From contig CAZGNZ010000015.1 of assembly GCA_964527215.1 (NCBI GenBank), forward strand, positions 1 to 64,000: DNA of 64,000 nt, given 5' to 3'. The DNA is from CAZGNZ01 sp964527215. Its GTDB lineage: Bacteria; Fidelibacterota; Marinisomatia; SCGC-AAA003-L08; JACNLC01. The notes under the pieces were generated by a model. The model saw only the letters and a program-made list of their open reading frames with translations. It was not told the origin of the DNA and ran no database searches. A program made the position numbers and the translations under genes. Of this stretch, positions 18,746 through 27,815 are shown piece after piece (the first letter of the stretch is position 1; each line of letters begins with the position of its first letter).

Positions 18746-19216
18746 ATGAGTTTCCAGGAGTTTGATGCAATACTTGAACAGTCGGAAAAATACAATCGGG
18801 CGATGTACTTGCCAATCCCGTTTAATTTATATGAAACCTATGGCGAACGCGGACATCTGAAAGCCAAGATATCCCTGGACAACAACGCATATGCCGGATA
18901 TGTAGTCCCTCTGGGGGACAACTTGCATGTTGTTGGAGTCAATCCCGATATGCAGGAACGGCTGGACAAAGATGTGGGCGATACGGTTCACGTAAAACTT
19001 GAGTTTGATATGGAACCCCGAACCGGTGCAGTCCCCCCGGATTTCCAGACGGCGTTGGGGAATCATCCCAGTGCGAAGGCGTTCTTCAACAGCCTTTCTT
19101 CGGAAGAACAGCAGGCATTTACAAACTGGATATCTTCAGCAAAACGGGAATCCACACGCACTTCGCGCTTGTATAAAGTCATCGAAAAGCTTCTGAATCA
19201 GGAAAAAACTCCCTGA
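18746..19216 (+). CDS. DUF1905/YdeI-type protein
   Basis: 156 residues with two small domains. The N-terminal DUF1905 beta-barrel-like domain (about 15-95) carries FNLYETYGERGHLKAKI and a GDTVHVKLEFD segment. The C-terminal YdeI/OmpD-associated helical tail (about 95-150) has the pattern ...FFNSLSSEEQQAFTNWI.SAK..TR. Relatives are described as bacteriocin-protection proteins, but their biochemistry is not settled. A TTG at 18734 is in frame, but the ATG at 18746 with GAGG six bases upstream is the better start. Confidence 0.8.
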   Translation: MSFQEFDAILEQSEKYNRAMYLPIPFNLYETYGERGHLKAKISLDNNAYAGYVVPLGDNLHVVGVNPDMQERLDKDVGDTVHVKLEFDMEPRTGAVPPDFQTALGNHPSAKAFFNSLSSEEQQAFTNWISSAKRESTRTSRLYKVIEKLLNQEKTP

Positions 19217-19228
19217 TGATCGAACGGC

Positions 19229-20170
19229 TTGTTTCGTCCAGTCAGTGTTGATCCAAACCCAATTAATTATATAGTGCAGTCCTCAACAATCCAGCTGTGC
19301 TTGATCACTGTTCTGTGCCTGATATCGGCACAGTGTGAGAATGCCGGTCAATCCGATATGAATCCTTCTCCCGAGCTGCGTGTAATGACCTATAACATCC
19401 GGTGGAACAATCCGAATGACGGTGTCAATGCCTGGCCTCACCGCCGTGAAAATGTCTGTCGGCTGATTGAATTCAACCGAATCCAGCTGGCGGGACTTCA
19501 GGAGGTTGTGGCATCTCAAATGGAAGACCTGCGCAGCTGCCTTCCGCGCTGCCGGCTGCTGGGTGTGGGTCGGGATGACGGCAGCTCTGAAGGTGAATTT
19601 GCTCCCATCCTGTATGACACGACGGCCCTGTCTGCTGCGGAATGGGGAACTGTCTGGCTCTCAGAAACTCCCAACATCGTCGGAAGCAGGGGGTGGGATG
19701 CGGCACTGCCCCGAATCGCGACATGGGCACGGTTGAAATCCACTGAAACCGGACTTGAGGTGATATGCCTGAATACTCATTTCGATCATATCGGCAGCAA
19801 CGCCAGACTGGAAAGTGCCCGCCTGATTCGTGAATTTCTCAGTAAGTATACGCAAAAATTTCCCGTTATCGTGATGGGGGATTTCAACTGCCTTCCGGAT
19901 TCCGGACCGATACGGATTTTGACCGACACCCAGTTAAAACCGGCATTGGCAGATGCCTTTGACAAATCTGAATCAGGCAGCCTCGGCGCCCGCGGAACAT
20001 GGAACAGCTTCAGCTATCATGAACTCCCGACAGCACGCATCGATTACATATTTATTTCTGATAATATTGGAGTTGCACGTCACGCAATTCTGAATATTTC
20101 CACTGAGGGACTTTTCCCTTCCGACCACTTTCCCGTGATTGCTGATCTGACGCTGCCGGTTCAGGACTGA
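19229..20170 (+). CDS. Exported endonuclease/exonuclease/phosphatase protein
   Basis: A 313-residue EEP-superfamily phosphodiesterase/phosphatase. Motifs in order are MTYNIRWNN, GLQEV, LNTHFDHIG, MGDFNCLPDS and SDHFPV, covering the metal and catalytic residues. The N-terminus has one hydrophobic segment (about 22-34) ending in SAQC, which looks like a signal peptide but is a poor lipobox. The start is uncertain: TTG at 19229 provides an Arg before the hydrophobic core, while GTG at 19274 is possible; neither has a ribosome site. The gene is 13 bases behind the DUF1905 gene and converges on the sugar ABC ATPase gene. Confidence 0.82.
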   Translation: MFRPVSVDPNPINYIVQSSTIQLCLITVLCLISAQCENAGQSDMNPSPELRVMTYNIRWNNPNDGVNAWPHRRENVCRLIEFNRIQLAGLQEVVASQMEDLRSCLPRCRLLGVGRDDGSSEGEFAPILYDTTALSAAEWGTVWLSETPNIVGSRGWDAALPRIATWARLKSTETGLEVICLNTHFDHIGSNARLESARLIREFLSKYTQKFPVIVMGDFNCLPDSGPIRILTDTQLKPALADAFDKSESGSLGARGTWNSFSYHELPTARIDYIFISDNIGVARHAILNISTEGLFPSDHFPVIADLTLPVQD

Positions 20171-20202
20171 TTTTTACCGCCCAAAGCCGGCCGCAGACCT
20201 TC

Positions 20203-21261
20203 CTAACTTATCCGTTTCCCGGATTCCTGGTCAAATACATGAATGTTTTCGGTTTTCACACTCAGCCGAACCGTATCGGGAACCGTACCCAGTTCTCTGG
20301 TATTCACTTTTACCACCAGATTTTCTGAATCCGTTTCCAAATGCAGAACGGTTTCATCGCCCAGCGGCTCTGCCACCAGCAGGCTGAACGCCTGGCCACT
20401 GTCATCCAGGGTGAGGTCTGACGGTCGGACTCCAACTGTAACAGACCGCTCAATACCTTTTTCTGTGTATTGCCGGGGCAAGTCAAATTCAATGGTTTCA
20501 GAATGAAAGTGCCGCTGCCGAACCGTTCCGGACAGGAAATTCATTGGCGGTGATCCGATAAAACTGCCGACAAACCTGTTAGACGGCTCTTCGTATACAT
20601 CTACCGGTGTCCCCACCTGCTGAACCACCCCATCCTTCAGCACCACAATACGATCACCCATCGTCATCGCTTCCACCTGATCGTGCGTGACATATATCAT
20701 TGTGGTCCCCAGCCGACGGTGCAGTTTCTTGATCTCTGCCCGCATTTGCACTCTGAGCTTGGCATCCAGATTTGACAGCGGTTCGTCAAACAGAAAGACA
20801 TCCGGTTTGCGCACAATGGCCCTGCCCAGGGCAACCCGCTGCCTCTGCCCGCCGGAAAGTTCTTTCGGCTTTCTTTTCAGAAGATCCTCAATTTCCAGAA
20901 TCTCCGCTGCCTCTGCCACTACTGAATCAATGGCTTTCTTATCCATCTTTCGAAGCTTCAGACCAAAAGCCAGATTTTGAAAAACATTCATATGGGGGTA
21001 AAGGGCATAGTTCTGAAACACCATTGCAATATTGCGGTCCTTTGCCGGCAGATCATTGACAATCCGGTCGCCAATATGAATATCTCCCTTTGAGATTTCC
21101 TCCAGACCGGCAATGGTTCTCAGGAGGGTTGATTTTCCGCATCCGGACGGACCAACCAGAACCATGAATTCTCCATCCCGGATTTCCAGACTGATATTCT
21201 TCAGTACTTCCTTGTCTTCTGTATAGGATTTATACAGCTGATGCACTGTGATGGCTGACAT
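20203..21261 (-). CDS. Sugar ABC importer ATPase (MsmX/UgpC/MalK type)
   Basis: A 352-residue CUT1-class ATPase. Walker A is GPSGCGKST, the signature is LSGGQRQRVALGRA and Walker B is VFLFDEPLSNLD, followed by the C-terminal TOBE/MalK regulatory domain with FIGSPPMNFL. It is the last gene of the carbohydrate locus and should energise the permeases encoded at 23778-25462. Members of this family often serve several importers, so its use elsewhere in the cell is possible. Confidence 0.93.
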   Translation of the reverse strand: MSAITVHQLYKSYTEDKEVLKNISLEIRDGEFMVLVGPSGCGKSTLLRTIAGLEEISKGDIHIGDRIVNDLPAKDRNIAMVFQNYALYPHMNVFQNLAFGLKLRKMDKKAIDSVVAEAAEILEIEDLLKRKPKELSGGQRQRVALGRAIVRKPDVFLFDEPLSNLDAKLRVQMRAEIKKLHRRLGTTMIYVTHDQVEAMTMGDRIVVLKDGVVQQVGTPVDVYEEPSNRFVGSFIGSPPMNFLSGTVRQRHFHSETIEFDLPRQYTEKGIERSVTVGVRPSDLTLDDSGQAFSLLVAEPLGDETVLHLETDSENLVVKVNTRELGTVPDTVRLSVKTENIHVFDQESGKRIS

Positions 21262-21315
21262 TCATTCTCCTGATTTCTGTTGCATGAAAATAATCTATTC
21301 AGTACAGTCTGCCGT

Positions 21316-22584
21316 TCAATCCGCCATGCTCCGGGCCTGAAAAGCCAAGAGACTTTCGATGGTGGACTCCGCACCGCTATTCCGGTTTACATCTTCCGGC
21401 GCATTGATACCGTCATATCCGCGTCCGCTCTTGATATCATACATGACCGCTTCGGCAATATTGTCTCCGGTAAACCATTGGAATACAGACTCAGCCTGTT
21501 TCCGGTACTTCTCATCCCGGGTGACCTCTGCAAGGGCAGATATTCCCCGATACAGCGAATTCTGCCCATATGCAATCTGCGGTGTCTGTTCGACGATGTA
21601 ATCTTTTTCATGAACTACTATTCTTCTGGGGAAACGGTTTTCAATCAGATAGTTCAGAAAATGATCAGCCCACAACTGTGCGCTTTTCAGGTATTCATCA
21701 TTCCCGGTGGCCTGCCAGGCCCGGACCAGTGCCAGCACCTGATTATTGCCCCAGTTATGCCAAATATCCTGCCAGCAGAAATACATCCCGCAGAGGTCAT
21801 GATTCGGGTCCGAAATCTGTCGCCGCATAATGTTCTCACTGATCAGACGGACCGTTTCCGGGAATTCCAGGCGGGTCATTCCGGGATATTCCAATCCATC
21901 AAACTGCAGCCAGTCGGTCAGAACCAGCAGCAGTTCCGAACCCAGGTCAGGTCCGTATCGAATGGTCTCATGAGGAATATCATTCTCGGTCTCACCGGAT
22001 TTCAGCAAATGATTCAGCATTGCAAGATGAGGTGCAGCGGCCCTCATCCGCTGATGGATTCGCACGGCAGCATCAAAATCTCTGTTTTCAAAAATCTTGA
22101 AACCGGCAGTCAGTCCTCTTAAACCGCGAACCGCCCACCAGCCGAACTGAGCCCTGCTGTTGACATGATCCGTGTTGATGGTTCCGTCCGGGAACATGAA
22201 GTTGTACCAGAGCCCGTCAGGGCGGCTCATAAACATGAGAAACAACACCATTCCCTCAGCCAGAGGGACCAGCTCCTCCCGGCCGCTGCGGTTAATCTCA
22301 AATTCCAGAACTTCCAGGAAACGACCCACATCATCCACACAGGTGATTCCTTCACCCTTTGCGATCACCGGCGAATAGTCCGGAGCATCTGCATAAATGC
22401 TGATATACTGCACCATTGCGTCTCTGATCTGCACACTGTCCACCAGCGAAAGTGCATGAGTCAGATTGATTCCGGCGTCGGCGGGTACCTCTCCGGCCTG
22501 GATATCCGGAGTCTTTCCGCTGCGGCAGCCCACCAACAGGAATACAGTCATCAGGGTAATAAATCGTGTCATTTTCAGAACCAT
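21316..22584 (-). CDS. Lipoprotein with (alpha/alpha)6-barrel-like glycosidase fold
   Basis: 422 residues from the ATG at 22584, which has AAAGG just upstream; a longer frame from 22665 lacks signal-peptide character. A lipoprotein signal ends in FLLVGC. The body is mostly helical, rich in aromatic and acidic residues, with repeated hairpin-like pairs (VDDVGRFLEVL, FGWWAVRGLRGL, WGNNQVLALVRAW, NSGAESTIESLL), as in six-hairpin glycosidases and epimerases. No specific GH family can be assigned. Position after GH130 and before the importer ATPase suggests it trims the imported oligosaccharide outside the cytoplasm. Confidence 0.6.
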   Translation of the reverse strand: MVLKMTRFITLMTVFLLVGCRSGKTPDIQAGEVPADAGINLTHALSLVDSVQIRDAMVQYISIYADAPDYSPVIAKGEGITCVDDVGRFLEVLEFEINRSGREELVPLAEGMVLFLMFMSRPDGLWYNFMFPDGTINTDHVNSRAQFGWWAVRGLRGLTAGFKIFENRDFDAAVRIHQRMRAAAPHLAMLNHLLKSGETENDIPHETIRYGPDLGSELLLVLTDWLQFDGLEYPGMTRLEFPETVRLISENIMRRQISDPNHDLCGMYFCWQDIWHNWGNNQVLALVRAWQATGNDEYLKSAQLWADHFLNYLIENRFPRRIVVHEKDYIVEQTPQIAYGQNSLYRGISALAEVTRDEKYRKQAESVFQWFTGDNIAEAVMYDIKSGRGYDGINAPEDVNRNSGAESTIESLLAFQARSMAD

Positions 22585-22759
22585 TTTCCTTTCATACGCC
22601 GCTTCCGTTTTCACTGAAACAGTGTTATGCTGTACTCCGACAGATTCAGGAAACAGATACGTCATGCAGACCGAATCAATCGGTTTGAATCCCAGCGCAG
22701 GTCCCGAACCCTTGATTCCGTATTAAGCCCCGGGAATATTTTCGGACACATTCACCAAT

Positions 22760-22874
22760 CCTGTATGCAGATTTATGCACCATTGGTGTATGTATGCACC
22801 TTTGGTATGTTTATGCGCCTCCGGCGTGTTTATGCGTCTCCGACGTGTTTATGCGCCTCCGGCGTGCATACAGG
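22760..22874. repeat. Five 19-bp mini-hairpin repeats closed by an inverted repeat
   Basis: Five stems recur at exactly 19-base spacing (22778, 22797, 22816, 22835, 22854): CACC-ATT-GGTG, CACC-TTT-GGTA, CGCC-TCC-GGCG, CGTC-TCC-GACG and CGCC-TCC-GGCG. Base changes in one arm are matched in the other at two stem positions; only the second unit has a broken outer pair. The array is bounded by a perfect 10-bp inverted repeat, CCTGTATGCA (22760-22769) and TGCATACAGG (22865-22874). It begins 12 bases after the GH130 stop and ends about 175 bases before the next start. Confidence 0.85.
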
Positions 22875-22885
22875 CAGCTGACGGA

Positions 22886-23773
22886 TTAGAATACAACATC
22901 CTTCACATCGATATACGCCGCACCAATGGCCGTGTCCGCACCGCCGTAAATGCAGTAGATCCTGTCATCCTTCAATATGGTTGCACAGGAAAAAATCACA
23001 TTGGGAATATATCCGTGGATTTCCCAGTCCAGCAGAGGTTCTATGATCGGGTCCTCCTGTCGGGCCAGCACTTTTGCCGGATTATGATGATCCAGCAGCG
23101 CAGCGCCCAGTCGATAGTGGTTGTGCTTATCCACGCCGTGAAAAATCAGGAACCATCCCTGCTCCAGCTTCACGGCAGGACCGGCGATGCCAACCCGGTC
23201 ATTGTTCCAGGAATCCTTCACCGGCGACAGGATGATCTCATGATCGGTCCATGTTTTCAGATCCTCGGACCAGCAAATCCAGATATGGGGATGCCGCCGA
23301 TGAAACAGGCAGTACCGGCCGTTGATTTTCTCAGGAAACAATGCTGAATTCTTGTTGGGTTCATCCAGTACCACACCCATTCGTTCCCAGTGAATCAGGT
23401 CTTTGCTGCGGGCCATGCAGATTCGGAAGTCGCCATCAAATCGATTACCGAATCCCGTGTAAGTCATATAAAACCAGTCCTCCAGCCGAACGATTCGAGG
23501 ATCTTCAGGGCCCCTTGCTTCCTGAGGGACATCGTTCATTAAAACAGGCTCTGCAAGGCGATCCCAGCGAAGCAGATCAGAACTGGTGCCATAGCCGAGT
23601 GTATTTATATAAGGTCCAAATGACTCATGGGGCCCAATATCCGAGGCCCTGTAAACCAGGTGAAATTTCTGATTATGCCAGACGGCGGCAGCATTGAAAA
23701 CAGCGGTTCTTTCCCAGGGATGTTCCGGAACGGGCTTTAATACCGGATCGTATGTTAATCTGTGTAGCTTCAA
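22886..23773 (-). CDS. GH130 beta-mannoside phosphorylase-like enzyme
   Basis: 295 residues with the five-bladed beta-propeller sequence pattern of GH130. The segment RGPEDPRI contains the expected catalytic Asp (D91). Other family segments are FYMTYTGFG, KNSALFPEKINGRY followed by FHRRHP (phosphate and sugar contacts), and a C-terminal YGGADTAIG. GH130 enzymes phosphorolyse or hydrolyse beta-mannosides. There is no signal peptide, so it acts in the cytoplasm on what the ABC importer brings in. It starts four bases after the MalG-like permease stop. Linkage preference cannot be read. Confidence 0.88.
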   Translation of the reverse strand: MKLHRLTYDPVLKPVPEHPWERTAVFNAAAVWHNQKFHLVYRASDIGPHESFGPYINTLGYGTSSDLLRWDRLAEPVLMNDVPQEARGPEDPRIVRLEDWFYMTYTGFGNRFDGDFRICMARSKDLIHWERMGVVLDEPNKNSALFPEKINGRYCLFHRRHPHIWICWSEDLKTWTDHEIILSPVKDSWNNDRVGIAGPAVKLEQGWFLIFHGVDKHNHYRLGAALLDHHNPAKVLARQEDPIIEPLLDWEIHGYIPNVIFSCATILKDDRIYCIYGGADTAIGAAYIDVKDVVF

Positions 23774-23777
23774 AATT

Positions 23778-24602
23778 TTATCCTTTCACTCCTGAAGTTG
23801 CCATACTTTCAATGAAATAGCGCTGGAAAAATGCATAGACAAGAATAACCGGTACCGCCAGGAGCATGGCGGACGCCAGTATCACCCCCTGCTGCGATTC
23901 CGCTGCACCGCCAATGGCAAACAGGGTAACCATTTGAGGCATTGTCATCAGCGGCTGCTGACGGATCACAATCATCGGCCACAGCACCTCGTTCCAGGTG
24001 GTCAGAAAGGTGATAATCCCCACGGTTACCATGGCCGGAAACGCATTGGGCCAGATAATTCGAAACAGAATGGTCAGTTCTCCGGAGCCGTCGATTCGGG
24101 CAGCGTCGATGAGATCCCGCGGAATCGACTGGAAATACTGCCGGAACAGGAAAATCCCGAATGCACTCACCATGAACGGCACAATCAGCGCCCAGTATGT
24201 GTCTGCCCACCCCAGCCGGACTATCAGAACATAGGTTGGTATCAGTGTTATCTGAAACGGGATCATCATGGTAAACAGCATAATATAAAATAGGACGTTT
24301 TTGCCTTTGAAATTCAAATGACACAGGGCATATCCCACCATTGAACTGAATACCAGTACAGAAGCCGTAATTGAGGATGACACCAGCAGGCTGTTGAAAA
24401 ATGCACGGACGATGGGAATTTTGGAGAATACTGCCCGGTAGCTGTCCAGGGTAAATTCCGATGGCAGCAGCGCCAGTCCGGTAATTTCATTTTCCGGCTT
24501 AAGGGTGGCAAACAGCATCCAAATAAACGGATACAGGAAGGACAGGGCACCCAGAATCAGCACCGAATAATGCAGGAATTTTCCCATTTGTTTTCGGGAC
24601 AT
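23778..24602 (-). CDS. Carbohydrate ABC permease (MalG type)
   Basis: A 274-residue inner membrane protein with six predicted segments and the EAA loop (DAARIDGSGE...IIWPNAFPA) that contacts the ATPase. It matches CUT1 MalG-type permeases in length and in the GVKG C-terminus. Its ATG shares one base with the stop of the MalF-type gene. Confidence 0.93.
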   Translation of the reverse strand: MSRKQMGKFLHYSVLILGALSFLYPFIWMLFATLKPENEITGLALLPSEFTLDSYRAVFSKIPIVRAFFNSLLVSSSITASVLVFSSMVGYALCHLNFKGKNVLFYIMLFTMMIPFQITLIPTYVLIVRLGWADTYWALIVPFMVSAFGIFLFRQYFQSIPRDLIDAARIDGSGELTILFRIIWPNAFPAMVTVGIITFLTTWNEVLWPMIVIRQQPLMTMPQMVTLFAIGGAAESQQGVILASAMLLAVPVILVYAFFQRYFIESMATSGVKG

Positions 24603-25462
24603 CAGAAATCCCTCTCGATTAATTTTTTCTGGATCAGGGTTACCGCAAATATAATCAGTGCCAGCGTGAAGCCAAGGGTCGCCGCATATCCCATCTTGTA
24701 GAAACTGAACGCCTGACGGTAAATGTACAGGACCACAGAAAGGGTGCTGTTCACTGGTCCTCCTCCCGTCATGACATAGGGTTCAATAAACAGGTTGAAT
24801 CCGTTGATAGTGGACAGTATCACCACCATTATCAGTACTGGATTCAGCATGGGCACCGTGATGTAAAAAAACTGCTGGATCTTCGTGGCGCCGTCCAGTT
24901 CCGCCACTTCATACAAACTGCGGGGAATATTCTGAAGTCCGGCCAGAAAGAAAATAGTGTACAGCCCCACATTTTTCCAGGTGGCCATGACAGCAATAGA
25001 CGGCATGGCCCAGTGAATATCCGTGAGCCAAGGGATTTTCCCCATCCCGAACCGAATCAGAAACGCATTCAGCAGTCCCGTTTCAGTGGAATAAAGGTTT
25101 TTCCACAGGATAGTTACCACCACTCCGGAAATCACCACAGGCAGAAAAAACGATGCCCTGAAAAAGGTCAGTCCCCGCAGTTTTTCATTCAGTGCATTTG
25201 CCAGTATCAGTGCAACAAACACCTGCAGAGGGATGTGTATCAAAAGAAAATACACCGTATTCCCAATGGATTTCCAGAACAGCGGGTCATGTGCCAGATA
25301 CTGGATGTTCTCCATCCCCACAAAATGCATGGGACTGATAATATTCCAGCGGTGGAAAACCAGTGTCAGGGAGAAAATTACCGGATAGGCGGAAAACAGA
25401 AGAAAAAACAGAATGTAGGGGGATGACAGCAGCCATCCAAGTCGCGTCTGGTGCTTCATCAT
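24602..25462 (-). CDS. Carbohydrate ABC permease (MalF type)
   Basis: A 286-residue inner membrane protein with six segments and the EAA loop EVAELDGATKIQQFFYITVP. It is the partner of the MalG-type permease. It overlaps the upstream binding-protein gene by four bases (ATGA), so the three importer genes are translationally coupled. Confidence 0.93.
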   Translation of the reverse strand: MMKHQTRLGWLLSSPYILFFLLFSAYPVIFSLTLVFHRWNIISPMHFVGMENIQYLAHDPLFWKSIGNTVYFLLIHIPLQVFVALILANALNEKLRGLTFFRASFFLPVVISGVVVTILWKNLYSTETGLLNAFLIRFGMGKIPWLTDIHWAMPSIAVMATWKNVGLYTIFFLAGLQNIPRSLYEVAELDGATKIQQFFYITVPMLNPVLIMVVILSTINGFNLFIEPYVMTGGGPVNSTLSVVLYIYRQAFSFYKMGYAATLGFTLALIIFAVTLIQKKLIERDF

Positions 25463-26793
25463 TTCTCCTCGTGGAGAACAAGATTGCGGCAGCGGACAGC
25501 GGCATCATGGATACCCTTTGAACTGCTTTTCAGCTGCTGAACACAGGCCGCATCAAATTCCTGTGATACAATATCAAACATCTCCTGAAGATAGATTGAA
25601 CGGTCCACTCCGACGATGTTGGGAATCATGTCCGCAAAAAAGACATAATTGGGCCGGGCTTCAAAATAACTCCGGAAAAAAGGATCTTCAGACAAATCCT
25701 GGCGCACCGGAATCTGATTGGTCAGTTCCAGCAGTTTTCTGTCATATTTCTTGTCTGTCATGAATTTAATGAATTTCCATGCCAGTTCAGGGTTTTTCGC
25801 TGTTTTAAAAATGGCCAGGGATTTTGGATCCCCATAGGTAAACACGTCTCCGGAATAATGATCGGGGACCGGCATTGGCATAAACCCGTACTCGAAATCA
25901 GGAGATTTATAGCTTTCCAGATGGGCGATATTCCAGGGTCCGCTGATGTGAACAGCCACCTTTTCCTGCAGGAAAACATCCCCCTGGAAAAATGCATTGG
26001 GGAAATACCCCTTTTCGAATCCCGTTCTGAGAAACTCGAACACCCCCACACCTTCCGGGCTGTCAAATGCAACAGATCCATCCGGATTCAAAAAGGTATT
26101 ACCGCCGCTGGCGGCAATGAACAATGTGTAGAAATCAAAAAATCGGTGCCACCATTCCGTATTGATATCCACGTCCATCATCCAGCGGTCGGCATAGCCG
26201 TTGCCGTTAAGATCGACGGTCATTTTTGATGCGGCATCCATGAACTGGGAGTACGTTTTCAACGGAACTTCGATACCGGCTTCCCGCAGCATCCGTTTAT
26301 TGTAGTAAATGACGATGGGATTGGCTTTCCAGGGAAATTGATAGATTCCCTGGTTTTTTGACCGGAACTGATCATGCAGCGATACAGGAATTCGGCTGTG
26401 CAGCACACTGTCAAAGTCGGCAAATTCGTCCAGCCGGACCAGAATATCCGCTTCCACATACTGCTGAACCACGCCTGGCCAGACATTGGAATACACATCC
26501 GGCGTACTCTTGCTGACGATGGCGGCCAGAATCACCTCTTCGCTGGATCGGCCTTCAGGGATGGGCTGAAAGGAAACCGGTGTTTCGGGATACAGCCGAT
26601 TCCATTCCGCCACAACGTCTTCGGCGTGCCGAATTTCATGGGTATTGTTGGAGGACCAGAAGACAAGCGTGTTAGGATCCCTGTCGGCATATCCCTGGCT
26701 GCACCCCGGGAAAAACGCAGCAGCCGTGATGAGAGACAGGAACAGCCGACATTCTTTTATCCGGCTAAACAGCACTTCCGAAAGACAGTTCAT
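25459..26793 (-). CDS. Sugar ABC solute-binding lipoprotein
   Basis: 444 residues of the family 1 extracellular solute-binding type. The signal segment ends in FFPGC, a somewhat unusual lipobox with Pro at -2. Motifs typical of the family include LVFWSSNNTHE near the N-terminus, a VWPGVVQQYVEADIL segment and GPWNIAHLE. It should capture oligosaccharides in the periplasm and hand them to the two permeases. Starts three bases after the PorV-like gene stop. Confidence 0.92.
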   Translation of the reverse strand: MNCLSEVLFSRIKECRLFLSLITAAAFFPGCSQGYADRDPNTLVFWSSNNTHEIRHAEDVVAEWNRLYPETPVSFQPIPEGRSSEEVILAAIVSKSTPDVYSNVWPGVVQQYVEADILVRLDEFADFDSVLHSRIPVSLHDQFRSKNQGIYQFPWKANPIVIYYNKRMLREAGIEVPLKTYSQFMDAASKMTVDLNGNGYADRWMMDVDINTEWWHRFFDFYTLFIAASGGNTFLNPDGSVAFDSPEGVGVFEFLRTGFEKGYFPNAFFQGDVFLQEKVAVHISGPWNIAHLESYKSPDFEYGFMPMPVPDHYSGDVFTYGDPKSLAIFKTAKNPELAWKFIKFMTDKKYDRKLLELTNQIPVRQDLSEDPFFRSYFEARPNYVFFADMIPNIVGVDRSIYLQEMFDIVSQEFDAACVQQLKSSSKGIHDAAVRCRNLVLHEEK

Positions 26794-26796
26794 TGA

Positions 26797-27813
26797 TTAC
26801 AGTCCGATACCGATGGTCATGGCCTGAATGTATCCCAGATCGCCGTAGTCACGATACCCGTAATCCGCATAGAATCTGGCAGATGCCAGAGGAACCGCCA
26901 GTCCGGCACCGAAGCTGAATCCTTCAATGCTGTCCTCCTGGGCCAGACTGCTGATTCCTGACCTCAGGAAAAAATATTCCCGCAGGTTCATCTCAATGCC
27001 GATATCCACTGCTTCATAATTGTTGCTGGGATGATGGGCATCCACTTCCATGGTCAGGCAGTAATTATCGCTTTTCAGAACGTCGGCAGCCAGACCAAAG
27101 CGGAAATTCAGAGGCAGGGACCAGGGGTCGGTGGTGTACTGGCCCGGGATTTCACCATTGTTTCCGTCCGCTGTTTCCCAGGGATCTTTCAGGATATTCA
27201 GATCACGGCCGTCAAGCTGCATATCCGTTCCGTAGTTGTTCAGGGTGGTAATAATTTTCATGCCGTTCAGAAAATCGGTCTGGTACACGGTTCCGAAATC
27301 CAGAGCAAATCCTTTGGCACTGCAGTGCCAGATGCGTTCCTGAATATATTTCACATTAAGTCCGATAGAGAACCGTTTTGTCAGCGCACCGGCAGTGGAC
27401 AGGGCCAGCACCAGATCACCGGCATCAAAATACTGACCTGTGCCCTGCTGATAATCCTCAGTCCGGACTTTCATGTCATCCATCGACCATGCTGCAACAA
27501 ATCCGCCTATTACCCATCCGGGGCGAATCGGGATAACGGCCGAGAAATGCTGAAAATCGGTATCCACCAGCCACGGCAGATAGCTGGCAGACACCAGTGT
27601 CTGCGTGACGGATGTCGCCAATGCGGGATTCCAGAAGAAAACCGATGCATCGGCAGACATCCCACCCACTGCATTTCCCAGAGCCAGTCCCCGGGCGCTG
27701 GCCGGCATGGCCAGTACCTCACCCGCCGTGGTTCCGACTTTGGAAACATCGCTGACAAAGCTCTGGGCAAATGCACCACATGTAAACAGGAGAACTAAAA
27801 TAAAGTACTTCAT
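26797..27813 (-). CDS. PorV/PorQ-like outer membrane protein
   Basis: 338 residues. A signal peptide (about 1-16, ending AFAQ) precedes a beta-barrel of the UPF0164/PorV type. The opening segment with SARGLALGNAVGGMSADASVFFWNPA is characteristic of these FadL-like proteins. PorV takes part in delivering type IX secretion cargo at the cell surface. The gene lies two bases after the giant surface protein gene, so a dedicated role in exporting or anchoring the two large locus proteins is plausible but inferred. Confidence 0.85.
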   Translation of the reverse strand: MKYFILVLLFTCGAFAQSFVSDVSKVGTTAGEVLAMPASARGLALGNAVGGMSADASVFFWNPALATSVTQTLVSASYLPWLVDTDFQHFSAVIPIRPGWVIGGFVAAWSMDDMKVRTEDYQQGTGQYFDAGDLVLALSTAGALTKRFSIGLNVKYIQERIWHCSAKGFALDFGTVYQTDFLNGMKIITTLNNYGTDMQLDGRDLNILKDPWETADGNNGEIPGQYTTDPWSLPLNFRFGLAADVLKSDNYCLTMEVDAHHPSNNYEAVDIGIEMNLREYFFLRSGISSLAQEDSIEGFSFGAGLAVPLASARFYADYGYRDYGDLGYIQAMTIGIGL

Positions 27814-27815
27814 AA

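Noticed and set aside
22760..22874. CRISPR array
   Set aside because: The 19-base period has no variable spacers, each unit is a hairpin, and no cas genes are present.
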